Shown piece after piece: positions 36,201 through 48,200 of a stretch of 64,000 bases of DNA. Origin of the DNA: Leptasterias polaris (lineage: Eukaryota; Echinodermata; Asteroidea; Forcipulatida; Asteriidae). The position numbers and the translations under genes are program-made. The DNA lies in contig JAZGTN010000025.1 of the NCBI GenBank assembly GCA_037783415.1, positions 4,650,001-4,714,000 on the forward strand. The letters are read 5' to 3'. The notes beneath the pieces are model-generated. The model was not told where the DNA came from. It saw only the letters and a program-made list of their open reading frames with translations, and made no database searches. How positions within the stretch are numbered: the first letter of the stretch is position 1; each line of letters starts with the position of its first letter.

Positions 36201-39200
36201 CCAGGTATCAGAAAATGGTCCAAATAAAATGGTTTGATTTGTGGACAAACAAGGGGGAAAGACATCCTTCTGTCCAAAGTTTTGACTCCCCATACACCTT
36301 TGGCCCCAAAATGATATTGAAAACAAATGTGGATAAGGCCAACATAGCTACGTTAGTAAAGAGCGCTGACAAGTAAATCTGGAGGTCTGGTTTGTTACTG
36401 AAACGTTAAACAATTAAGGATTTTTAATAAGAAAACTGTTTCATTCAAAAACAGAAATACAGACACACATATATGGAAAAAAACAAAAAAACAAACATCT
36501 ACTCACTGCAATGTTGACAACACTCTCCCTCAACTTGGTAAGGCTCAAATCCCTTCAAAGAATGAGAATAAAGATTGACCTTTTAAGGTTATTAAAATAA
36601 CTTTTTAGATACCAAAACAGAAACGACTCCCTAAATATTACACATACAAACTAGGCGAACAAACACAAAGCTGTTCTGTGTTGTTTTACTTTGATTTAGC
36701 GCTCCAGAGCTTTAAAGCCTAACGTTAAGATAGATGACCCCTTGACGTCTAATAGGCCATTTTTTTGACTAAAAGTGTGCCTAAAAACACATAAGCTTGA
36801 TTTAAAGATAAGTTAAAGGCACCTGGCAGTGGTATTTTGTCAAAATAAAGCTTTTGTCATTAATATATACATTTTTATTAGTGGAATCATGTGAATAAAC
36901 AATTAGCTAAGGTTAAAAAATTGTATTTTTATTTTAATTACAAATAGGCCCCTCTTTACATGGCGCTGTTCGTGACGTCAATCGAGGCAGGAGAAAATGT
37001 GTAGTCTGGCCCCATACATTACGTCTGGGTACCTGATCAGTATGATGCGTTTTCGTATTCGGACGTCACCACCCAATGCAATCCTATGACAGTGTACAGT
37101 CGACTAATATGAGACGCCAGTTTATACGAGGTTTTTCACCGGTCCCGAACTGTCCCATGCGCGTTTCTATGTCTTAAAAACGGAAGATACGAGCATGGTC
37201 ATAACGAGAACACGGATAATACGAGGTATTATTTTTCCTACTTTGCCAAACTATTTATCGGATCGGCGTGCCGCGGCGTCGTGGCATACAGCTCAAGTCG
37301 ATCCGAACACCAGAAACATTTCGCTGGTAACCTAAGCTTCACTGCAACTTCCCTTGCACACTACTACCAACGAAAAAATCCCCGGTATCCAAGCACGACG
37401 GGGTATCCAAGTGTTCGCTGCATAGCGCTGAAAACGACGTCGGACCGGACCACTTTGCCCTCGTTAGCCTGACTTTCGATGCCCGTAACTGCCTATATTT
37501 GGGATCTGCAGGGGGAAAAAATGCTGGCTGACCCCATCTTTAGTCGTTTTGCTGCATCCAGCAGCAATTTTTGCCGGAAAAATGCAAGAAAAATCCCCTT
37601 TTTGGATAACCAAACGAAACGTACAATCTCACTACTTGCACGTGTATATATCCCTACAACGTAAATGCAAGCAAGTTCAAGGGGGTCGATGTTCGATCGA
37701 GGCGAAGTCTTCCTCGATTGACGTCACAAAAATGGATGGGCGGAGTCGCCCCCAAACAACTTTATCTATTTTTTTTTACATATAAATACTGACAAACAAT
37801 TACTAAAAAAATTCCCTACAACGTAAATGCAAGTAAGTTCAAGGGGGTCGATGTTCGATCGAGGCGAAGTCTTCCTCGATTGACGTCACAAAAAGGGATG
37901 GGCGGAGTCGCCCCCAAACAACTTTATCTATTTTTTTTTACATATAAATACTGACAAACAATTACTAAAAAAATTGTTTTATTGTTAATAAACGTATAGG
38001 CCCTACTCATATTTAAAAAAAAAAAAAATTATATTTCCAGGTGACTTTAAAATCATTACATTTTACGACAGCTTCATGACCTAAGCTTTGATATGATATT
38101 GGATCTGACTCTTTCGTATCAAGCCGAGTATTACTTTAGAAGGTCCAAAAATGCGTGTAACAATCCCATGGGTTTTTTCGGGGGATGGAAAGAACAATAT
38201 TAAGAAGAAAAACAAATACAAATCTTAAAGAACACAATAGCTGTTCTGAGCTCACGGCTATGTCTGAACAGATAAATTATAACTTTGAATTAAGACTTTT
38301 GTGACGTGTGTCCGTACGAAAGTGTAATACGAATACGTTCCATTGTCCTGAATTGTCCTTGAACGGCAACAGTAACAGAAATACAAAACATATCTCTCAT
38401 CCACAATTCCAATACACGTTTTACTTACGTATTGGCAGGGTGGATCCTGACACACCTTGGAGCGACACATTACATTATTTTTGGAGCTGCATTCGCATTC
38501 TTCACACTTGCTTGGCCTCCAAACTTCACCAATCTTTGAAAATAATGCATTAAAAAATGTTCAAACTACTCGTAACAGTTATCTTGTGGTTGTTCAACAC
38601 ACTTTAAAGTGGAAGGGAAATGTCAAATCTAAATTTGTGATATACTAATGTGAGTGGGAAAAATTACAAGTCTCCAACCACATGTTAAAAAAGAGTGTAA
38701 ATTGCCATTGCATTAGGTGCTCTTCCAGTGAAAATGTTGTCAACATCCAAGACATCGGACGACATCACTCTGAGAAAAATGGGTCTGTACATTTTCGTCC
38801 GGGATGTTTTGGTTCATTTCTATCTTTTTTCGGAGCGAAATTTTAAATATGACGTCATTAGATTTCAACAAATACAGTGGGTCTTTACATTTCAAAGATA
38901 TATTTCTGCACACAAATTGATGCGATGGCTGTAACTACACCATTTTAAGGTAACGTAACGTTTTAAGACTTGTAATTTGTCCCCACTCAAATAAGGACTC
39001 TATCTATTGGAAAATGAGAACAACGAATTTACTCCCTCACTCTTTTTAAAACAGCCTGTGGCATAACCAGGGTACTTTTTTATTTGAGGAGGGGTGGGGG
39101 GTTATTTATTAATGTATTTACTTATTTATCTATCTGTCTATTTACTTATCTATAGATAGGTTGCAGTATGACGAAAGTCGGCCATCTTTACGGGCAATTT

Positions 39201-42200
39201 GGAACACACAGTCATGCGTTACGCGTGAGAACGGCGTGCATCACGCGCACATTTCACAAAACTCATTGCATGATTGGTTAGTGAATGACGCGGCTGCGTT
39301 AATAATTTGAGCGCTTGACGCGCCTGCAAGCCAAAATGCGATTTGCCCGTAAAGATGGCGTCTACTGGGAACTATCTATAAATTCTTATTCTTATTATTA
39401 TTATCACATATAATTATGAATACATTTTTCGGGGCTACTAAATGTAACGAACCATTATTTTATGCAACTTTTCGATCTCAAATGTGTGTGTTTGGGGGGC
39501 AAGAGAATTGGGGTGCAAGGATTTAGCCACTGAATACAGAATTGAAATCGATTCTCCTGCTTTTGCATAATTAAAAATACTTTAAAGAAAATGATGTCAA
39601 TACTGAAAAGATTGCACCCAACCAAAATCCCGTTAATGGTTACGTAACTTACGTATCTGTAAACATCACTGGCATCATCCTTAAATTTACATCGGTCTAA
39701 AAAAGAAATAAATGAATACATGATGGATTGGTGACAACATTCAAAAAAAATAAAACCAATTAAAGTCACTGTAATTAAACGGAAAACATTTGTTTCAACG
39801 ACCCTTTTTAAGTAAACAATCATTCTTATAAAGAAACAAAAAAAAACTATCGTAAGTATTTTTCTTTTTTAAGCACGTCATTGGTTTTTTCACATAAACT
39901 TTTCTGGTTGTTGTTTCAGTAAATACCTTTCGGGACACAGTGGCAACAAATCATGTCGTCTGGGTCCTCATTCACAAGATCCATCTGTAAAAAGATATAA
40001 CAATTGTTTTGTTTTTATTTCTGATATGCAAGTATGTGTATAATGGAACACGAAGTGTGATCCAACGAAACATTGCCATTTTACATGCACTCATTTTATT
40101 TTATCATAAATAATTATTATATATCAAAAAATAAACCACAAGGCAAACTGACTGGGTAAATTTTAAATAATTTGGGGTTGAACAAGGAAAAATTGACTCG
40201 AGCGGGATTTGAAGCAACGACCTCCGGATTAACGTGCCGGCGCTCTAGCCCTATGATGGCGGTCTCCCTATTTTGTATCCTTGTTCGATGGGTGCCAGTC
40301 AGAAGCCATTCAACCGTAATCTGCCGTGTAGCCAAGGATCACACCCAAGTATACGATACAACCTGGGAAGCGGCAGCCAGGGGATCACCATAAGGGATGC
40401 AACTTTTTTATATCAGATATCAAATAATAAACCAAAAGGGAAACTGACTGGGTAAATTTTAAATGATTTTGGGTTGAACAAGGAAAAACTGACTAGAGCG
40501 TGATTTGAAGCAACGACCTCCGGATTAACGTGCCGGCGCTCTACCAACTGAGCTATCTGGCCCTATGATGGGGGGAGTGGGTTGCCAGTCCTATTAATTA
40601 GGGGCCCTAATATTACTTAGTGCTTGTACACATAAAGCTTTCTGCAATTAAGCCACAAAGTACGCCTGCAACCGAATATCCCATTGTGGAGTTTAATTGT
40701 AGTACCCTGACAGATACAGACAGGCAGACACAGATACAGGAATTCCTCCATGCTGTTGTTAAAGGGAGGTATACCTTTGGTAAGGAAAATTTATGTAAGG
40801 AAAATTAACGAAATAACAGAAGATAATGCAGAAGCATGGTCAAAAAAAAAAAAAAAAACTTTTCCGCCGGGCGGATTACTTTTTCCCCCGGGTGGATTTT
40901 AAATTCGTGACCATTTCCTTCAAACACTTCCTTAAGATACCGAAGATTTTGTAAGTTTACGAGGACACACTGATTTCATGAAATCTGAAATACTTGGTCA
41001 ATGCATGCCCATATGGCAGGAATAAGCTTTGGCTGAAACTTACCTCTTCGCCGCAGGCATCTTTGATATCACAGAACTCATGACAGTCTACCAAACAGTT
41101 GTTAACATCCTTCCATTTACACATCGTACAGTTTTCTTGAGTCCATAAAGTGTCATTCTAGTTGTTGTGGATGAAAAAAAAACACACATTAACTTATAAT
41201 ATCGAACTAAGGACTTATATACGAACATTTACTATTAGTCCCAAGTCCCTATCTTTGTTTTTACAAAAACTATTTAGATGTCTGTTCAAACTTAAGAGTA
41301 CAAAAGAATGAGTCATAGCACTTTACAGTTATTTCATTCTAAGCACAGAATATCGACTCGACTTACCAAATGTTCCATGTAAAGGCATGTACACGTGTCA
41401 ATACACTCTGTTCCATTCCAAAACATGTCTTTCGAGCAACTACATCCTGGTTCACATTCGTTTGAGCAATCCATTGTCGGGTACTCGCAGGTACGATTGC
41501 ATGCACAGTCACTGTACACCATACCGTATTGGCATTCTAATACAAAATATTGGTATCACAAAAGAGTCTTTACATACAATTTATGACTTTTGTTGCACTA
41601 TCGCCTCCAACTCAAAGGGAGTCTAAAAAACAAGATATGCTGAAACACACACTTTATATAAACAAATTGCAAGTTCGTTGTATTACCTCTGATCTATTTT
41701 ATGTCTTGTGTTAGTGTAGCTACTGGTTATGTCCAATATTTGCTTACCCTTCTGTTTGCGTGTCTGTCCGTTTGTTATTTTTCTTGTAGGTTTGTAAGTT
41801 TTGCTGTTTCCTACAAGCTTCTGCTGATCAAAACACCCCTAGACTTAGTACACTTTTCCCGCTTATTGCTAGATATTGTGACTGTATTGCTTTACTCCAT
41901 GATTAATACATGTACTTGGCATTATTTTTCACAGAATTATGGAAATAAATGTGTATTTTAACTGAGCTGAACGTACGAGCCAGTGGGATACCAACGAGGG
42001 TTGCCCCGAAGGTTCTGCCGATTTAATTCAACAATCTTTTTTATTAGGAGAGACATAGACAAAGGGAATAGTGAATTGTTACCAGAGGGTAAGTTTCGGG
42101 CACTGGATTAGCACACCCCAAAAAACTGTTATTTTGTTTATTATATTATTATGTATCACTTTTACGGAGGCTTCTTTGATCCTAGTTGGCGAGAACATTC

Positions 42201-45200
42201 ATTTGGATTGAACTCACCTGGCACACAGGAGCAGCATTCACCGGGATTTTCCACAAGCATCGTTCCGTCTGTGCAGTTTTCAATGTTACAGTTTTGTATC
42301 AAGAGTGATTGGTCGTCTAGTCTTAGTGTGCTGCTATCGCATATACTAATGTAACAATCGTTGATTACAACTTCATCACCGTCCTTCAAACAAACCGAAA
42401 AACAATGTTTGGCAATTTATGAGTGAATTTAGGAAAGTTTGTAAAATCTGTCTTTTCTACCATTTGTACCAATTTAAGAAGCAAACAAAAACTGTAAAGA
42501 AATACAGTAATTTTACACAAAATGCTTCAGTATGTCTTTCCGTTTACGACTTTAATTATTTTTTTATTTTTTTTGTAATTGTAACTTTGTTTGCCATCTT
42601 AGTATATCTTTCTGGTAATAAAACCACGGGACCATAAGAGGCGTCTAACACAGTGGCAGGGCAGGCCTTAAGATACATGTGTATACAGAATTTGTAACTA
42701 CCTTATAGAAGGTGCCATTGTAGTAACACGGGCATTCCTCTGCTTTCATACATTTATCTTCATTTGTCACCATGCCTGTAGGGCAGCTGCATCCGGGTTT
42801 ACAAGTTGTGTTATCGCACAATGGTGCCATTATTGATGCCATATCTTTACACTTTATTTCACACGCGCATTCCTGCCAAACCATTTCTCCCTCACAGAGT
42901 GCTGAAAAATAAATGTAGAAAAAGTTGTTTTCCTTGCTGAAGTATCCATTGATAATCCCTTGACTAATTTGTAGAATTCTTCGAATATAATACAGAAAGA
43001 TAACACATACAAAAAACCCTGCTTCTTGAGCCACAGTTACTTTACTAAATATAACCCCCTTAATTTTATACTTCCAAACATGCAGTGGGTGATTAAAAAA
43101 CTAAAAAAATAATGAAAGAAAATGCAATAACATGAGGGTATAGTCCTCGTTTACTTTCATTTAAACAGTTTAGTCAATGTACGATATTGAAAACAATTTT
43201 CTTTAGCGACTTTCTTAAGCATAAATTGTCTCTCTTTGTTGCGGTTCCCCTTTTAATTGTATATAAACTCTTGGACAATTTTTTTTTCAAGCTGATTACT
43301 TTATAAATGGAAAACAAGAAAAGACAAAATGCAGAAAACTGATCCAGACAGTAACCTGCAATGAGTTTGTCCAAAATCATTATAAATAAACCAGTCCGAA
43401 CTACAGCGCTTATTTAGCAGCATTGATAAACAATATATATTATTGGCAGTACATGCAGAAGTAAATCAATGTTAACACCGATTATTACCTGGTGTGGTGG
43501 AGGTTGGCATTTCAGTTGTTGTAACCACTGCGGGAAAATCAAAGTAGAGGGCTTTCAATTGATATGCAATTCGTGAGAAAATAACTGTGCAAGTTATGTT
43601 TGAAATAAAATTCAACAGCAAAATTAATAGATACGGTCAAAACAAATGCCATACACAACAAACACATATATAGGCATAACAGTCTCGTATAAACGAACTG
43701 TATCTATAATGTATGTTTACCGGTTGTGGGTGTTGTAGATCTTTGCTTCCGAGTTGTTTTAATGACTTCATTGAAACCTGTAACAACTGGAGCTGCAAAC
43801 AGAAAACAAAAACAATAACATTGCAGATATTTGCACTTCATGTCCACATGTCATCACTTGTTATCGGTCTTCACATGAAAGGACGATTTCTACTCAAAGT
43901 ACTTTTGCTTTGATCGGGGACAGTCGAACCCATTATTTTCAAGATGATGGATGTAATACAACAAGTTCGGCCACGTTTTAATGATTGATTTACCTTCTGT
44001 CGTCGTACTCGCTAGAGTAGTAGTTGGCAATTCTGTTAAAAAAGAAACGAGAAAGACAAAGAACATTTTATTTAAAAGAAAACTTAAGTCATACTCTCAA
44101 GGCGGAACTCCTCATATGGTCAGTTTCTCAAGCCTTCACTGGATGTTACGTACCTTCTTCACAACCAAGGATAGCAGCACGTAAACTGAACTGAATGTTG
44201 CTGTCAGGGGATAGACTTGCCTCATCCGCTCGAGAGAGAAAGACTATTTCGAAACGCAATCCTATTAACCCTTTCAGCGGCTCTGTCAAGACTAAATCTG
44301 AAGGTCGTTCATTTAGATCAGTGTACAGCACCTGCAATACCAACAATAAACACTTATATTAAACGGTCATCTATAAATGAATATTTGAGTGTCGCTCGAC
44401 TTTGGCGTGTGATGGCAAGCATTTGTAAATGCTATCACTTGAATCTGGACGTATTATAAGAAACTAAATTGGGTTTTTGGAGAGTTTCGGTTGAGAAACA
44501 TTTCACTCACCAATTCATCACCAGAGGCTTTCTTTACTACAACAAACTTGTCATCGAGTCTCCGTTTAGCAAACAAGATGATTTCAATGTTGCCGTCGTC
44601 GATTGTACTGCCCTGAAGTTTCACTCCAGTAACCGTGACTTCCGTCTTAAACTCTATGGTTACTCGTGGGTTTTCGATAAGTCCTCGATCTTTCAAAGAT
44701 GGCTTGTCAGCAAGGGAAAACGTCCAAGGTATCTGTGCGTTGATACTAGATGACTGACCAACGGCAATAACCGGTTGTGTGAGTCGTTTCTTTTCCAGTC
44801 CCCGTTCCCCGTCCAGCTGTTCCATACAGTAACCTAATACGAAACCGCGACCAGAACATGAAGTTTAACATCATTTCAGATATCTTGATTTATTCCAGAT
44901 AGGATGATTGGTTTTAGATTAAAACAACGACGATAAACACAAACATTTATTCAAATGTTACGAAACTGCACGAACGATGAACACAAATCATACTTCACTA
45001 AAGATATAAACTTTGGAAAAAAATGTCAGAATCTTGCAATAGACAGCGTATTTTGCGTTACCTTTAGTCGTTGTGGTCGCTGGAGTAGTGGTTGAAATCT
45101 CTGCTTTGGAAAGTTAAAAAGAAAGGTAGTCATTATTAAGTCTTCTCTGAAAAATAGACAATTCCCACATAGACAAATTCACACATGCAAATTCAGTCCA

Positions 45201-48200
45201 AACTTACAAAATACAAGGTTAGGATCTACGCTAAGGAATTCGCGGCTTACCTTCTTCACAGCCTAAGACATCGAGTCGCAAACTACCACTTCCAGTTTCT
45301 TTGTCGTCAATGAATTGAAGTTGTAATCTAACTGCAACTACTCCTTTTAATGGAGTGACCAGAACGACGGACTCGGAGGTATCTCCAGACAAGGTTGCTG
45401 TGATTTTCTGATCTTTCTGCACCTCCACAAACTGTCCATAATCTTCGAATTTGGCCTCGAGAGTGAACTCTAATTTCTTGACTAGGTCACCACTGCCTTG
45501 TAGCTTAAATCCACGAACTTCAACTTTAGATATGAACTCAACAGCCAATAGGGGGGCATCCTCTACTGCTGTCAGGAGCTCAAAGGTCCATGGAGTATCA
45601 GCGTTGATTGCGGTTGATTGATTTGGAGTCTGCTGTGGTGTAAATGATCGTGTGCTTTCAAGATCCTGCTTGCCACTCATGGGCTCCAGACAGTAACCTG
45701 CAATGAGTTTGTCCAAAATCATTATAAATAAACCAGTCCGAACTACAGCGCTTATTTAGCAGCATTGATAAACAATATATATTATTGGCAGTACATGCAG
45801 AAGTAAATCAATGTTAACACCGATTATTACCTGGTGTGGTGGAGGTTGGCATTTCAGTTGTTGTAACCACTGCGGGAAAATCAAAGTAGAGGGCTTTCAA
45901 TTGATATGCAATTCGTGAGAAAATAACTGTGCAAGTTATGTTTGAAATAAAATTCAACAGCAAAATTAATAGATACGGTCAAAACAAATGCCATACACAA
46001 CAAACACATATATAGGCATAACAGTCTCGTATAAACGAACTGTATCTATAATGTATGTTTACCGGTTGTGGGTGTTGTAGATCTTTGCTTCCGAGTTGTT
46101 TTAATGACTTCATTGAAACCTGTAACAACTGGAGCTGCAAACAGAAAACAAAAACAATAACATTGCAGATATTTGCACTTCATGTCCACATGTCATCACT
46201 TGTTATCGGTCTTCACATGAAAGGACGATTTCTACTCAAAGTACTTTTGCTTTGATCGGGGACAGTCGAACCCATATTTTCAAGATGATGGATGTAATAC
46301 AACAAGTTCGGCCACGTTTTAATGATTGATTTACCTTCTGTCGTCGTACTCGCTAGAGTAGTAGTTGGCAATTCTGTTAAAAAAGAAACGAGAAAGACAA
46401 AGAACATTTTATTTAAAAGAAAACTTAAGTCATACTCTCAAGGCGGAACTCCTCATATGGTCAGTTTCTCAAGCCTTCACTGGATGTTACGTACCTTCTT
46501 CACAACCAAGGATAGCAGCACGTAAACTGAACTGAATGTTGCTGTCAGGGGATAGACTTGCCTCATCCGCTCGAGAGAGAAAGACTATTTCGAAACGCAA
46601 TCCTATTAACCCTTTCAGCGGCTCTGTCAAGACTAAATCTGAAGGTCGTTCATTTAGATCAGTGTACAGCACCTGCAATACCAACAATAAACACTTATAT
46701 TAAACGGTCATCTATAAATGAATATTTGAGTGTCGCTCGACTTTGGCGTGTGATGGCAAGCATTTGTAAATGCTATCACTTGAATCTGGACGTATTATAA
46801 GAAACTAAATTGGGTTTTTGGAGAGTTTCGGTTGAGAAACATTTCACTCACCAATTCATCACCAGAGGCTTTCTTTACTACAACAAACTTGTCATCGAGT
46901 CTCCGTTTAGCAAACAAGATGATTTCAATGTTGCCGTCGTCGATTGTACTGCCCTGAAGTTTCACTCCAGTAACCGTGACTTCCGTCTTAAACTCTATGG
47001 TTACTCGTGGGTTTTCGATAAGTCCTCGATCTTTCAAAGATGGCTTGTCAGCAAGGGAAAACGTCCAAGGTATCTGTGCGTTGATACTAGATGACTGACC
47101 AACGGCAATAACCGGTTGTGTGAGTCGTTTCTTTTCCAGTCCCCGTTCCCCGTCCAGCTGTTCCATACAGTAACCTAATACGAAACCGCGACCAGAACAT
47201 GAAGTTTAACATCATTTCAGATATCTTGATTTATTCCAGATAGGATGATTGGTTTTAGATTAAAACAACGACGATAAACACAAACATTTATTCAAATGTT
47301 ACGAAACTGCACGAACGATGAACACAAATCATACTTCACTAAAGATATAAACTTTGGAAAAAAATGTCAGAATCTTGCAATAGACAGCGTATTTTGCGTT
47401 ACCTTTAGTCGTTGTGGTCGCTGGAGTAGTGGTTGAAATCTCTGCTTTGGAAAGTTAAAAAGAAAGGTAGTCATTATTAAGTCTTCTCTGAAAAATAGAC
47501 AATTCCCACATAGACAAATTCACACATGCAAATTCAGTCCAAACTTACAAAATACAAGGTTAGGATCTACGCTAAGGAATTCGCGGCTTACCTTCTTCAC
47601 AGCCTAAGACATCGAGTCGCAAACTACCACTTCCAGTTTCTTTGTCGTCAATGAATTGAAGTTGTAATCTAACTGCAACTACTCCTTTTAATGGAGTGAC
47701 CAGAACGACGGACTCGGAGGTATCTCCAGACAAGGTTGCTGTGATTTTCTGATCTTTCTGCACCTCCACAAACTGTCCATAATCTTCGAATTTGGCCTCG
47801 AGAGTGAACTCTAATTTCTTGACTAGGTCACCACTGCCTTGTAGCTTAAATCCACGAACTTCAACTTTAGATATGAACTCAACAGCCAATAGGGGGGCAT
47901 CCTCTACTGCTGTCAGGAGCTCAAAGGTCCATGGAGTATCAGCGTTGATTGCGGTTGATTGATTTGGAGTCTGCTGTGGTGTAAATGATCGTGTGCTTTC
48001 AAGATCCTGCTTGCCACTCATGGGCTCCAGACAGTAACCTGCAATGAGTTTGTCCAAAATCATTATAAATAAACCAGTCCGAACTACAGCGCTTATTTAG
48101 CAGCATTGATAAACAATATATATTATTGGCAGTACATGCAGAAGTAAATCAATGTTAACACCGATTATTACCTGGTGTGGTGGAGGTTGGCATTTCAGTT

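Noticed and set aside
37281..37785. Plus-strand open frames as a transposase
   Set aside because: They are short, overlapping, in a fold-back element and without a DDE or zinc-finger motif; no coding claim can be supported.
39455..39823. 122-codon open frame with hydrophobic stretches that could be read as a membrane protein
   Set aside because: It is intron sequence read through the 44-nt VWC micro-exon 39653-39696; the flanks show no family likeness.
40491..40563. Functional tRNA-Asn gene
   Set aside because: The loop reads ACGTTAA with C instead of T before the anticodon, the stem has a mismatch, and a truncated second copy shares the non-tRNA body, so it is a SINE.
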